From assembly GCA_903910745.1 (NCBI GenBank), contig CAIWAO010000157.1:1-64000 (forward strand): a stretch of 64,000 nucleotides of DNA. The letters run 5' to 3'. Positions 8,555 through 17,725 of this stretch are shown here, piece by piece (position 1 is the first letter of the stretch; every line of letters begins with the position of its first letter). The DNA comes from an uncultured Burkholderiales bacterium. GTDB lineage: Bacteria > Pseudomonadota > Gammaproteobacteria > Burkholderiales > Burkholderiaceae_C. The translations under genes and the position numbers were made by a program. Below the pieces are notes generated by a model, which did no database searches, had not been told where the DNA came from, and saw nothing but the letters and a program-made list of their open reading frames with translations.

Positions 8555-8569
8555 CAATGACCGTCATTG
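8555..8569. promoter_or_regulatory. Palindromic operator upstream of ahpC
   Basis: CAATGACCGTCATTG is a perfect 7-1-7 inverted repeat ending 11 bases upstream of the -35 box, where an OxyR-type activator would sit. It does not match the spaced E. coli OxyR pattern well, so the binder is left open. Confidence 0.45.
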
Positions 8570-8689
8570 CCTATGACTAATAAGGCATATTGGAAAATGT
8601 CAAATCCGTCTGGAAAGGCGAATTAAAGTAATTAAAAAGAACTACAAAACGTAAACCAAGCTATCTTAGATACCGAAATAAGCTTCTGA

Positions 8690-8713
8690 GACTAAGACTA
8701 AGACTGAGACCAA
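8690..8713. repeat. GACTAA hexamer tandem repeat
   Basis: Two exact copies and two degenerate copies (GACTGA, GACCAA) of GACTAA, just downstream of the transglutaminase-like gene and ending three bases before its stop codon. Confidence 0.6.
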
Positions 8714-8715
8714 GA

Positions 8716-9855
8716 TTACATTAGCTCTCTTGCTGTAATTTGGTACTTAAAGGTATCTGGTGAATAGGAATCAAACCGGCCCTCATTGTTTTCTGCGATG
8801 GGGTACATCATGAAACCAAGCTTGGGGCCCTGGCTTTTTGGTAATTTAACATCATGAGCACTGTTCCAAGCGAGCCAGTTACCCTCCCACCCACCAAATA
8901 GAGTTTGGTAAACGGGTTTAACAACAGGACTCAAAGGGGATTTGATCCAATCAGGGGTCTCTTGGCGCATAACTTTAGCAACATCTGCTGGGTCCATAGC
9001 CACCCAACCCCGCTTTTGCAAATAAACCTCTGCCCGGCAGTGTTGCGCCCCCTTGAGACTGCTTGGATTGCCTGATAACTCCTTGTAACCAAATAAGGAT
9101 GGTACAAGTCTTATTCCGTATAAGTCCCGAGCTGGAATCTTGAGCGAGCGACACATTCCAACAAAAAGTGCATTGATATCTGCACACTTTCCACCGAGAT
9201 TCCCCGTCTCAAGCATTAGCTTGATATCGCCCTCTCCGCAACCACGTACCTTGGGCTCTCTCCATGCGTTATTTACTACCCAATCATAAATTGCTCTAAC
9301 CTTTAACTCCTCTGAGTGAACGCCTTTGGTGATCTGTAAAGCAGTTTTAAGAACTATTCCATCGGTGGGTAAAAGCTCTGTTGAGCGGGTGAAATATGCC
9401 AAGTTATCAGAAGACTCGTGCACCATAGAATCTGAGGAATTACCAGACAAGTCCTGTCGATTTTGGGTTCTGACAGTGCTGGATAGTTCAATAACTCCTT
9501 TTGAATTTCCAGCTTTAAATTCTGTCAAAAGCATTTTGACGCCCTGCCCTCCATCGGAGGTCATTTGGGAATCACCGTTGCTTGAGAAACTATTATTTAA
9601 TGATGTTTGCCATGCAGAGTTAACACATGGAACTGGCAACCATACACGGGTGCTAGAGCTTGGTGGTGCAATCTCTACTCGCGTTGTAACCTCAAAGGTT
9701 CTCCAACTTCCTGGTGTGGGAGTAAAAGTCCTCTCAGGATTGATCTGCGCTGCAGCCAAAGCGTTGTTGTTCTGAGCAACCGCACTTGGGTTTAAAAAAT
9801 GAGAGGCGCAAACGCTGAATGCACTTTGCAAAAAAGTTCTACGAACGGGGGTCAT
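8716..9855 (-). CDS. Tat-exported transglutaminase-like protein
   Basis: The ATG at 9855 has GGAG eight bases upstream and gives a 379-residue precursor starting MTPVRRTFLQ, a twin-arginine signal (R-R-x-F-L-Q) with a hydrophobic stretch and a likely AVAQ cleavage site. An ATG 51 bases further upstream has no such support. The core has the transglutaminase-like triad: Cys224 in NLGGKCADINALF, His272 in AQHCRAEVY and Asp288 in WVAMDPADV. Such proteins are usually cysteine proteases or amidases in the periplasm. Gene context gives no substrate; it is followed on the same strand by ahpC, but a promoter separates them. Confidence 0.88.
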   Translation of the reverse strand: MTPVRRTFLQSAFSVCASHFLNPSAVAQNNNALAAAQINPERTFTPTPGSWRTFEVTTRVEIAPPSSSTRVWLPVPCVNSAWQTSLNNSFSSNGDSQMTSDGGQGVKMLLTEFKAGNSKGVIELSSTVRTQNRQDLSGNSSDSMVHESSDNLAYFTRSTELLPTDGIVLKTALQITKGVHSEELKVRAIYDWVVNNAWREPKVRGCGEGDIKLMLETGNLGGKCADINALFVGMCRSLKIPARDLYGIRLVPSLFGYKELSGNPSSLKGAQHCRAEVYLQKRGWVAMDPADVAKVMRQETPDWIKSPLSPVVKPVYQTLFGGWEGNWLAWNSAHDVKLPKSQGPKLGFMMYPIAENNEGRFDSYSPDTFKYQITARELM

Positions 9856-10017
9856 AAAAAGAGCTCCGGATTGATTTAGATAACTGTCGGCGTTTAAGAG
9901 AGTCAAAATTACTTGCTATAAAAAACAAGGAAACCTGAACTCAAAACCTCGAAGGCAGTTTGGATTTACAAGTAAAAAATCACCAAGGGGATAGATTTAA
10001 TGCTTGCAATCCCTCTA

Positions 10018-10533
10018 TTATCTCCTAGTATGCTGAATATCTAAAGACTTTATCCAGTCATTTACCAAAGGTGTGGTCCAGTCCACATCCCCTTCTATTT
10101 TCCACCTGGCTACACCTTTAGAGTCAATTAGAACTGTAGTTGGATAGATTTTTACACCAAAGCTTTTAGCAATATCGCCCTTAGAGTCCAATACAACTGG
10201 AAGGCTTAATGAAGTGTTTGAGATAAAGTTTAAGACTTGGGACTTTTGTTGACGAACATTTATACTGATCACAGACACCTGAGCAGGATCACTAATTTCA
10301 TAAAGTGTCTGCAAAGTTGGAAGCTCCATAAGGCAAGGGGCACACCAAGTTGCCCAAAAGTTTAAGATAACTACCTTACCAACCTCATCCTTAGCACTCC
10401 AGTGAGCGCCATTCAAATCCTCCCACGAAATGTTGGGAAGGGATGCCTGTTTTGGCCAAGGTGATTTAGAAAACTGAGCGTTTGCTTGAGTAGCAAATAA
10501 CACTAGGCAAATCAATAAGATGTAGGTGCGCAT
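10018..10533 (-). CDS. Periplasmic TlpA/ResA-like thioredoxin
   Basis: From the ATG at 10533 the protein has 171 residues: a signal peptide (MRTYILLICLVLFATQANA), then a thioredoxin domain with the redox motif WCAPC in FWATWCAPCLMELP and the cis-Pro in the I-Y-P-T-T-V segment. It probably reduces or maintains thiols of exported proteins or cytochrome c apoproteins. A longer frame to 10641 would bury the signal peptide behind 36 extra residues and is rejected. The spacing to the next gene does not require an operon. Confidence 0.9.
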   Translation of the reverse strand: MRTYILLICLVLFATQANAQFSKSPWPKQASLPNISWEDLNGAHWSAKDEVGKVVILNFWATWCAPCLMELPTLQTLYEISDPAQVSVISINVRQQKSQVLNFISNTSLSLPVVLDSKGDIAKSFGVKIYPTTVLIDSKGVARWKIEGDVDWTTPLVNDWIKSLDIQHTRR

Positions 10534-10714
10534 TTGGCCTGAGATAAGATTTGATTCATGCTGAGGGGGTGTACCCGCCAGTAGTTCCAGAGAAAGAGCA
10601 GTTTTGCGAATTAGAGAATGGGTTTGCAGCGAATGTAGCACGGCGCACCCTCAGAAAAATACCTAAGCAGTTATTAGATATTCAAGTGACTCAGATTTCA
10701 ACTTCAAGCTAGAT

Positions 10715-11398
10715 CTATTTAAGCGTTGAAGGCGGCTCAATCTCGATCAGTATCTCATTGCGTCTGAACATTGGTAACGTCCAAGGTGGGTCATAACGAG
10801 CGAGTTTGGGTTGACCCATAGATTTAAGATTGTTTTTTTGAATCCATTTTAAAAGTTCATCAGATTTTTCCTGTACTTTCTCAGTCCCATTCAACCAAGA
10901 ATAATTGAGTACAGCGTAATATTTTTCAGGAACGGTGCGAATAACAACATCTTTATTATTTGGCTTGGGCAATGTTTGTTCGTTGTACTGACTTGGCATG
11001 ACAAATGAAATTCGCCATTCATTGGCATTCACCATAGGGTCTTGAACTTGCGCCAAGGGTTCAACTACTACGGGTGCTGTCATAGCAATTTTTGCTGAGT
11101 TGTTTTCTTTTTCGCTGCCAGGTTGGGTGACAGTTCGATTATTGCCAAAAATGAAATCTGCGATTCGACGAAATCCTTGGTTTGAAGCTTTGTCCATGTC
11201 TGCCTGGACTGTGGTCTCTGCAGTCACGTAGGGTGCGTATTTACGAACTTCAAACGATTGGTCTGTCAAAAGTGTTTGGTACTTTGGTTCTTCAATAGCC
11301 ATGGCTTCGTCCGTTTTAAAAATACATAAAACCAGGAAAATCAGAGAGACCCAAACCTTGGATAAAGGTAGTGTATTTTTTCTTGTTGAATAATTCAT
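10715..11398 (-). CDS. SOUL/HBP family heme-binding protein
   Basis: 227 residues. After an N-terminal hydrophobic segment (14-32, signal peptide or anchor) comes the SOUL domain: the Y-x-T-L-x-x-D-x-x-F-E-V-R-K-Y-A-P-Y opening, K-I-A-M-T-A-P-V-V near residue 100, and the C-terminal A-R-Y-D-P-P-W-T-L-P-x-x-R-R-N-E-I sequence typical of the family. Members bind heme or porphyrins; the role in bacteria is unclear. A long inverted repeat (TTGACAA/TTGTCAA, 11419-11448) lies upstream. Confidence 0.93.
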   Translation of the reverse strand: MNYSTRKNTLPLSKVWVSLIFLVLCIFKTDEAMAIEEPKYQTLLTDQSFEVRKYAPYVTAETTVQADMDKASNQGFRRIADFIFGNNRTVTQPGSEKENNSAKIAMTAPVVVEPLAQVQDPMVNANEWRISFVMPSQYNEQTLPKPNNKDVVIRTVPEKYYAVLNYSWLNGTEKVQEKSDELLKWIQKNNLKSMGQPKLARYDPPWTLPMFRRNEILIEIEPPSTLK

Positions 11399-11418
11399 TT
11401 TGATTTAAATACTAAATT

Positions 11419-11448
11419 TTGACAATTATTGACCACCCGACTTGTCAA
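11419..11448. promoter_or_regulatory. Inverted repeat upstream of the SOUL gene
   Basis: TTGACAA (11419-11425) and TTGTCAA (11442-11448) form a perfect 7-bp inverted repeat separated by 16 bases, about 20 bases before the SOUL start. It may be an operator or overlapping -35 elements. Confidence 0.3.
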
Positions 11449-11482
11449 ATTATGACATGTATCAAGAATCAATGAAAGTCAT

Positions 11483-11513
11483 AAAAAAAAGCTACCAGTT
11501 ATTGGCTGGTAGC
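11483..11513 (-). terminator. Rho-independent terminator of the cyn operon
   Basis: On the minus strand GCTACCAG-ccaataa-CTGGTAGC is a perfect 8-bp stem with a 7-base loop, followed directly by eight T. It lies 32 bases past the cynS stop. Confidence 0.9.
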
Positions 11514-11544
11514 CTTTAATGTGCCGTCCAAACTCGGATTTTTA

Positions 11545-11988
11545 TCAATAAGTCTTGTAGGGGAGGAATTTACCCGATAGAACCACATTCACACGGTCTC
11601 CCTTTGGGTCAGGTTGGCGCTCTATGTCCATACTGAAATCAATCGCCGACATAATTCCATCACCGAACTCTTCGTGAATCAACTCTTTTATGGTTGTTCC
11701 GTAAACATTAACAATTTCATACCAACGATAAATAAGTGGATCAGTTGGAACCGCAGTTGGAAGTGAACCTTTATAGGGAACAACCATCAGCCATTTTTGC
11801 TCCTCAGCAGTTAATCCGAAAATCTTAGCCACCGCCTTGGCCTGCTCAGGGGTTGCGGTCATTTGCCCTAAGCAAAGCGCAGTCGTCCACTCTTTGGACT
11901 CGCCCACCTTCTTTGCAACAGTTTCCCACTTGATTCCTTTGGAAACTTTGGTAGAAATAATTTTCTCTGTCACCATAAGTCGATTCAT
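11545..11988 (-). CDS. cynS: Cyanate hydratase (cyanase)
   Basis: 147 residues. The catalytic trio Arg88, Glu91 (YRWYEIVNVYG) and Ser114 (GIMSAID) is intact and shifted by exactly eight from E. coli Arg96/Glu99/Ser122. It converts cyanate plus bicarbonate to ammonia and CO2 via carbamate, detoxifying cyanate and supplying nitrogen. GGAG precedes the ATG at good spacing. It is the last gene of the cyn operon, 62 bases after the ATPase gene, and is closed by a strong terminator. Confidence 0.97.
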   Translation of the reverse strand: MNRLMVTEKIISTKVSKGIKWETVAKKVGESKEWTTALCLGQMTATPEQAKAVAKIFGLTAEEQKWLMVVPYKGSLPTAVPTDPLIYRWYEIVNVYGTTIKELIHEEFGDGIMSAIDFSMDIERQPDPKGDRVNVVLSGKFLPYKTY

Positions 11989-12050
11989 AGTTTTCTCCAG
12001 TTTTAAATAATGAGTTTGATAATGTTTTAATTAATTTTTTTAATTGCTTT

Positions 12051-12920
12051 TTAGTGTTCGATACCTATGAGGAAATCAACGATGTGATTCCTAAGCTCAT
12101 AGTATCCATCCAGGTGGTGCAGTTCTGCTCGTTTTCTACTTTTGGGGAGTGTGTTGGTCAATATTTCGGCAACTCCTCCTGGCGTGTAGGAGCCTTCGAT
12201 TTGTACCGCATTTTTCATCAACACAATCTTATCAGCCAATAGTATTGCCTCATCCACATCGTGAGTAATCATAAAAACAGTTTGATGAGTGTCTCGCACA
12301 ATACCTATCAACTCTTCTTGAATTGTCCCGCGAGTCAACGCATCTAAAGCCCCAAAAGGCTCATCGAGTAAAAGCATCTTGGGTTGTATCGAAAAAGCTC
12401 TGGCGATACCCACACGTTGCTTCATACCACCGGACAATTCGGAAGGCTTTTTCTCAATTGAGTGACTTAGGCCTACCATAGACACAAATTTCTCAACATG
12501 TGTATTTATCTGGTTAGAGCTCCACTGCGGCCAACGAGACTTAACTGCGAAAGCAATATTTTGGCGAACTGTAAACCAAGGCATGAGTGCGTGACTTTGA
12601 AATACCACGCCCCTCTCTAAACTGGGGCCTTTAACCTCCCGCCCATCCATGATCACGTACCCTTCACTGGCAGTGTCAAGGCCAGCCAGGACATTAAGAA
12701 TGGTTGTTTTTCCACACCCTGAGTGTCCTATGATGCATACAAATTCACCTTTATTTATGGTGAAGTTAACATCCGCAAATATTGGTTTTTCCAAAACGTA
12801 GTACTTACAAAGACTTTGTACTTGTAAAAACGGAGTCTCTGAGGCGTTGCTTTTTTTGCTCATATTCTCATTATTGCTAAGTTCCGCAACAACCAGTCCC
12901 TGTGGACTTTCATTCCACAT
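12051..12920 (-). CDS. cynD: Cyanate/nitrate-type ABC transporter ATPase
   Basis: 289 residues. Walker A GHSGCGKTT, signature LSGGMKQRVG, Walker B MLLLDEPFGALD and the switch His in ITHDVDEA. It is of the NrtD/CmpD/CynD type; linkage to cynS makes cyanate the likely substrate. The start overlaps the permease end by 11 bases; an alternative ATG at 12863 (MSKKSN) has a plausible GAGAA before it. Confidence 0.9.
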   Translation of the reverse strand: MWNESPQGLVVAELSNNENMSKKSNASETPFLQVQSLCKYYVLEKPIFADVNFTINKGEFVCIIGHSGCGKTTILNVLAGLDTASEGYVIMDGREVKGPSLERGVVFQSHALMPWFTVRQNIAFAVKSRWPQWSSNQINTHVEKFVSMVGLSHSIEKKPSELSGGMKQRVGIARAFSIQPKMLLLDEPFGALDALTRGTIQEELIGIVRDTHQTVFMITHDVDEAILLADKIVLMKNAVQIEGSYTPGGVAEILTNTLPKSRKRAELHHLDGYYELRNHIVDFLIGIEH

Positions 12921-13770
12921 AGGTCACCCATTTCTGTAATTGTGCAAAAACCATGTCCAGTAACATGCCCACCACGCCAATAACCAGTACAGCAAAAAGC
13001 ACACTAGTTAGTGATAAATTATTCCATTCGTTCCACAAAAAGTATCCAATACCCGTTCCACCAACCAGCATTTCAGCAGCCACTATTACGAGCCATGCTA
13101 TGCCCATGCTGATCCTCATACCCGTCAGTATGGTTGGCGCTGCGGCGGGGAGTATGACTTGAAATGCTTTTCTCAAGGGAGAAACCTCCAATGTCATTGC
13201 CACATTGAGCCAATCTCTTTTGACAGAAGATACACCAAACGCAGTATTGATTAGCATAGGCCAAATGGAGCAAATAAAAATCACGAAAATTCCACTGAGT
13301 GAAGAGTCCTTGATTGTGTAAAGTGCGATTGGCATCCAAGCCAATGGACTAATAGGTTTAAGTATCTGAATAAACGGATCAAAGGCTTTGTAAAGTAATG
13401 GACTCATACCAATGACGAATCCAAGTGGTATTGCAATCAAAGATGCTAATAAAAAACCAATCCCTACCCTAAACAATGAATAGCCTAACTGAATAGCTAT
13501 GCCTTTATCGTTAGGACCGTTATCGTAAAAGGGATTGGATAAATGTTTACCTATGGCTTGCGCCATTTGAATGGGAGAGGGAAATCCATTGGTTTTTTGA
13601 ACGCCCACATCCTTACCCATTAGTTTTTGGTACTCTATTTGCTCTTGGGTTAGATTCACGGGCGAAACGCTATTTGTTGAAGTCGTCATCGTACTGACGT
13701 ACCAAATACCAATAAAAATCACAAAAATAAACAAAGAAAGCACCTTTGCTTTTAAATGAACTGAATACAT
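12910..13770 (-). CDS. cynB: Cyanate/nitrate-type ABC transporter permease
   Basis: 286 residues, with an N-terminal anchor (8-27) then a periplasmic loop and about five further membrane segments. The E-A-A-like coupling region is near residues 170-200, and the C-terminal half (G-x-G-I-G-Y-F-L-W-N-E-W-N) matches NrtB/CmpB proteins. It lies 34 bases after the binding-protein gene. The narrower name rests on cynS being in the same operon. Confidence 0.88.
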   Translation of the reverse strand: MYSVHLKAKVLSLFIFVIFIGIWYVSTMTTSTNSVSPVNLTQEQIEYQKLMGKDVGVQKTNGFPSPIQMAQAIGKHLSNPFYDNGPNDKGIAIQLGYSLFRVGIGFLLASLIAIPLGFVIGMSPLLYKAFDPFIQILKPISPLAWMPIALYTIKDSSLSGIFVIFICSIWPMLINTAFGVSSVKRDWLNVAMTLEVSPLRKAFQVILPAAAPTILTGMRISMGIAWLVIVAAEMLVGGTGIGYFLWNEWNNLSLTSVLFAVLVIGVVGMLLDMVFAQLQKWVTYVE

Positions 13771-13804
13771 TTTTTATTTAACTTAAAAAAGCCGTACTTG
13801 AGTT

Positions 13805-15250
13805 CTAAATTTTTTTAATTGCAAAACTGTTCAAGTATTCATCTGGTCTGGAGGGATCAAATTCTTTACCCATAATTTTGAACTTCTTGTATGCCCCCTC
13901 AGGCGGCTTAAAGCCTGCTTGAGCCATGTATTTTTTGGCTTCTGTTAACAAAAAGACTTTCTCTGCCAATTGTTTGTAGTTCACATCACCCTTAACATAA
14001 CCCCAACGTTTCATTTGAGTGAGCATCCATACAGCCATGCTTTGCCATGGAACGGGATCAAATCCTGCACGGTCTGGAACGTTCTTAATGCCCCCTAATC
14101 CATCTGCAAATTTTCCTGTGAGCACTTGTGCCAGTACAGTCTCAGGTTGATTGAGGTATTGTGCTGGGCTAATTACTTTAGCAATCAACTCCCTGTCTTT
14201 GGGCTGGTTTGCCATGTAACTTGCGGTCAATACAGCCCTGTATAGGGAGGCAAACGTGTTTGGGTTTTGTTTAATAAACTCGTCACTCACACCAAAGGCA
14301 CAACAAGGGTGACCATCCCAAATTTCTTTTGAGAGGATGTGTATAAATCCGACCTCATCATAAACTGCACGCTGATTAAATGGATCTGGGCCTAAGAAAC
14401 CATCAATGTTGCCTGCTCTAAGATTAGCCACCATCTCAGGAGGGGGAGTGACACGAATTTGAACGTCTGTATCAGGATTCAAACCGTTTTCTGCTAAGTA
14501 GTATCTGAGCAAAAAGTTGTGCATGCTGTATTCAAAGGGAACAGCAAATTTGAAGCCTTTCCACTGCTTGGGATCTCTCAACTCTTTGTGTTTTAAGTGA
14601 AGAGTAATAGCTTGACCATTTGTATTTTGAATACTTGCTACGTTCATTGGAACTTGGTTACTCCCAAGACCCATACTCATTGCCAAAGGCATGGGAGAGA
14701 GAAAATGGCTTGCATCATGTTCTTTATTGATCATTTTGTCGCGGATTAAAGCCCAACCTGCAGTCTTCATCAACTGAACGTTAAGACCCTCTTTTCTATA
14801 AAAACCAAGGGGGTCGGCCATGATCAAGGGGGTTGCACAGGTAATAGCAATAAATCCTATTTTCAGGTCTTTCTTCTCGTTTGCCCCTCGCTCCTCAGCC
14901 ATCGCTTGCAAGGCACCTAAGGGCATCACAGATGCGATAGCGGCTTTTGCAGCATTAACTCCCACTGCTTTGATGAACCCCCTACGAACAGAGTCAACAG
15001 GAAATAGTGCTTTGACGAATGCGCCTTCCATAAAGTCTTGGGAAGTATGCTCAATAGATGGGGCGTTGATATTAGGTAGACCCGAAGTATTTCTATTACT
15101 CAGTGGGCACCGGTCCCTGAGGCTCTGAGTGTCCAATCCCTGGGTATCATGTGCTTGTCCACAGGCACAAGCCATCCTAAAAGGCTTATCCGCGTCGTAA
15201 GGATCATTTGCTTTATGGGTAGCAGAGGCTGGCTTTGGTAACTTAAACAT
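13805..15250 (-). CDS. cynA: Cyanate/nitrate-type ABC substrate-binding protein with long N-terminal extension
   Basis: 481 residues of the NrtA/CmpA type (D-L-K-I-G-F-I-A-I-T-C-A-T-P-L-I-M-A-D-P near 128). A twin-arginine motif, VRRGFIKAVG, sits at 89-90, after an 88-residue extension that contains Cys28-x-Cys30-Gly and H34-D35. Similar CxCG extensions occur in other Burkholderiales NrtA-like proteins, as I recall. The solute is inferred as cyanate from cynS; nitrate or bicarbonate would be the alternatives by family. First gene of the operon. Confidence 0.88.
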   Translation of the reverse strand: MFKLPKPASATHKANDPYDADKPFRMACACGQAHDTQGLDTQSLRDRCPLSNRNTSGLPNINAPSIEHTSQDFMEGAFVKALFPVDSVRRGFIKAVGVNAAKAAIASVMPLGALQAMAEERGANEKKDLKIGFIAITCATPLIMADPLGFYRKEGLNVQLMKTAGWALIRDKMINKEHDASHFLSPMPLAMSMGLGSNQVPMNVASIQNTNGQAITLHLKHKELRDPKQWKGFKFAVPFEYSMHNFLLRYYLAENGLNPDTDVQIRVTPPPEMVANLRAGNIDGFLGPDPFNQRAVYDEVGFIHILSKEIWDGHPCCAFGVSDEFIKQNPNTFASLYRAVLTASYMANQPKDRELIAKVISPAQYLNQPETVLAQVLTGKFADGLGGIKNVPDRAGFDPVPWQSMAVWMLTQMKRWGYVKGDVNYKQLAEKVFLLTEAKKYMAQAGFKPPEGAYKKFKIMGKEFDPSRPDEYLNSFAIKKI

Positions 15251-15401
15251 TTTGTGATTGATAAAGTTTGTTTGACTCTATTACGCAATCCGCATGCCTA
15301 ATTTGGAACAGCCTGATCCTTAAAATATTGTCTTACATCAGTATTAATGGGACATAAATGTATAAATTATGACCAGCTTTGGTGCGCAGGTGCTTTTTTG
15401 G

Positions 15402-15417
15402 TGCAAAACACATACCA
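15402..15417 (-). promoter_or_regulatory. Sigma-54-like promoter upstream of the cyn operon
   Basis: Minus strand TGGTATGTGTTTTGCA: GG-N10-GC spacing, TTGCA exact, TGG intact but C-A-C altered to T-A-T. GGTGC half-sites of NtrC type are clustered at 15378-15405 on the plus strand. The leader would be about 140 bases. Confidence 0.4.
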
Positions 15418-15433
15418 TATTGTTTTCCGCACT

Positions 15434-17368
15434 TTACCCAATGAGATGAATGGTCAAGTGATAAACCAGATAACTAAATATGTAAGCTAAAGTAAAAAGG
15501 TAAGTAACTGCAACAAGAGGAATCCTCCATCCACCGCTCTCTCTTTTTAGCACTGCAAGTGTAGAAAGGCACTGTGGGGCGAAGATGAACCAAGTCAAAA
15601 GTGAGAGGGCTGTTGCCAAACTCCACTGCTGACTAATAATAGGGGCAAGAGCAGCAGAAATACCGTCCTCACCCATAGCGCTCAGTGAATAGACGGTTCC
15701 CAGTGCACTTATTGCAACCTCTCTGGCGACCATACCCGGTATCAAAGAAATACAGATCTGCCAATTAAACCCAATAGAGCTGAGAAGCAGTGACAAATAC
15801 TCGCCCAAAATTCCTGCAAAAGTATTCTCTATTTGTATTTTCTCACCCACTGCGGGCAATGGAAAGCTTGCAAGAAACCAAATAAGAATAGTGAGCAACA
15901 AAATATTGCCCCCCACACGCTTAATGAATATGACAGCACGTTGAAATAGCCCTATCAATATATTTCTTGGATTGGGCCACCTGTAGCGAGGCAACTCCAT
16001 CATCAGAGGTCTAACTTGGCGGCCCGAGCGGGTAAGTATTTTTAAAAGGTATGCAACCAGCAAAGCCGCCAAGATACCAGCAATGTACAAAGCAAACATC
16101 ACCACCCCTTGCAACTGGAAATATCCACCAATGATTTGCTGAGGAATGAAAGCACCAATTAAAAGACTGTAGACGGGTAAACGTGCGGAGCATGTCATAA
16201 GCGGTGCAATCAACATGGTTACATATCGGTCTCTCATGTTGGGTATGGTTCGCATCGCCATGATCCCTGGTATCGCACAAGCAAAACTAGATAAAAGGGG
16301 AATAAAAGAGCGACCCGACAATCCCACAGACCCCATCAATCGATCCAGTAAATAAGCGGCTCTAGGTAAATAACCGGACTCTTCTAATATGAGAATGAAG
16401 AGAAAAAGCACCAGTATTTGAGGAAGAAAGGTTATTACCCCCATTGCACCGGCCAACACGCCGTCAACAACGAGACTGGTCAACCACCCTGGACCAAAGG
16501 AGGAAATTATTAGCTCTTTGAAATATTCATTTAAATCCTTGATCAAATCCATTGGGTATGTGGACCAAGAAAACATGGCTTGAAAAACAGCAAAAAGGAT
16601 GGCCACCAAAACCAAGGGTCCCACAACAGGATGAAGCAACAAAGAATCCAAACGGTCACTACCGTTATGGTAAACAATCTCATCAAGACCAAGTTTCACT
16701 AAGATGGATTGCACTCTTTCGTGATCAGCCTCAATTTGTTCCAATTGTGGAGATGCATCATTGCCCAACTGGCTATTGATATCTGAGTTTCTAACTGGAT
16801 TTGTATGGGACTTTAATCCAGGTCTTGATGATGTGACCTCTTGACTTAAACATTCTCTTAATAATTTATCACCGTCTTTTGATATTGCGACTGTTGGAAC
16901 AACCTTTAAACCCAGTTCATGGGAGAGCGATTGTGTGTCTATCTCTAGTCCTCTGCTCTTAGCTTCATCCACCATGTTTAGAGCAACAATACAGGGTATG
17001 CCTGTTCGCTTGATGGCAAGTACAAATCTAAGACTCATTCTTAAATTTGTAGCATCTGCAACGCATACCAAAAGATCCGGTTTCTTCTCGCCCCTAGCAA
17101 CCCCTGCAAGTACATCACAAGTCACACGTTCATCCGGCGACCTAGGGTAGAGACTGTATGTGCCAGGCAAGTCCAGTATTCGTATGGTTTTGTTGTTTGA
17201 AAGCGTTAATTTGCCCTCTTTCCTCTCAACAGTTACTCCTGCATAGTTGGCAACATGTTGCTTGCCCCCAGTTAACCGGTTGAATAATGCGGTTTTACCG
17301 CAATTGGGATTGCCCACCAAGGCCACCAAGGTGCCTGTTGGGTGAAAGTGGATGATGTTGTCGGTCAT
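15434..17368 (-). CDS. feoB: Ferrous iron transport protein B
   Basis: 644 residues. N-terminal G domain: G1 GNPNCGKT at 19-26, G3 DLPG at 66-69, G4 NMVD at 131-134. The membrane part has two Gate repeats (F-L-P-Q-I-L-V-L-F, and later G-M-V-A-R-E-V-A-I-S-A) and many hydrophobic segments from about 245 on. It is a little shorter than enteric FeoB and lacks an obvious long C-terminal tail. It imports Fe2+ across the inner membrane. It follows feoA by 58 bases, under a Fur-controlled promoter. No feoC is seen. Confidence 0.96.
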   Translation of the reverse strand: MTDNIIHFHPTGTLVALVGNPNCGKTALFNRLTGGKQHVANYAGVTVERKEGKLTLSNNKTIRILDLPGTYSLYPRSPDERVTCDVLAGVARGEKKPDLLVCVADATNLRMSLRFVLAIKRTGIPCIVALNMVDEAKSRGLEIDTQSLSHELGLKVVPTVAISKDGDKLLRECLSQEVTSSRPGLKSHTNPVRNSDINSQLGNDASPQLEQIEADHERVQSILVKLGLDEIVYHNGSDRLDSLLLHPVVGPLVLVAILFAVFQAMFSWSTYPMDLIKDLNEYFKELIISSFGPGWLTSLVVDGVLAGAMGVITFLPQILVLFLFILILEESGYLPRAAYLLDRLMGSVGLSGRSFIPLLSSFACAIPGIMAMRTIPNMRDRYVTMLIAPLMTCSARLPVYSLLIGAFIPQQIIGGYFQLQGVVMFALYIAGILAALLVAYLLKILTRSGRQVRPLMMELPRYRWPNPRNILIGLFQRAVIFIKRVGGNILLLTILIWFLASFPLPAVGEKIQIENTFAGILGEYLSLLLSSIGFNWQICISLIPGMVAREVAISALGTVYSLSAMGEDGISAALAPIISQQWSLATALSLLTWFIFAPQCLSTLAVLKRESGGWRIPLVAVTYLFTLAYIFSYLVYHLTIHLIG

Positions 17369-17426
17369 TTAAGGTGGATTTACAAAGCCAGGTTTACAAC
17401 CGCTGATTTTGTTTTTTTGCGCAAGC

Positions 17427-17681
17427 TCAGGACTGATCTATCTCAACACCAATCGACATGGCTTCTATTTTTCTGAGAGCAAATGTTGAAGTACCTATAC
17501 GAACAACCATCGGATCCGAGCCGGGCATGGTTTTTCTTAGAAGTATGACCGACTCGCCTTTGATGAAACCGAGTTCAAATAGCTGACGTGCACGGTCCAG
17601 ATCCACTGAGCCGGTGGCCTGAGTGTTTACTTGTGCAATTCGGTACTTTTGATTTGCAATCGCTTGGTCAAGGGTCAACAT
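17427..17681 (-). CDS. feoA: Ferrous iron transport protein A
   Basis: 84 residues, an SH3-like beta-barrel small protein (MLTLDQAIANQKYRI, then G-F-I-K-G-E-S-V-I-L-L, ending in the I-G-V-E-I segment). It assists FeoB in the cytoplasm. AAAGG lies very close to the ATG. First gene of feoAB; the Fur box lies between its -10 and -35. Confidence 0.92.
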   Translation of the reverse strand: MLTLDQAIANQKYRIAQVNTQATGSVDLDRARQLFELGFIKGESVILLRKTMPGSDPMVVRIGTSTFALRKIEAMSIGVEIDQS

Positions 17682-17725
17682 ACCTTTAAAACTTCAAAAT
17701 TTAATTAATTTGTAACAATGAACCC

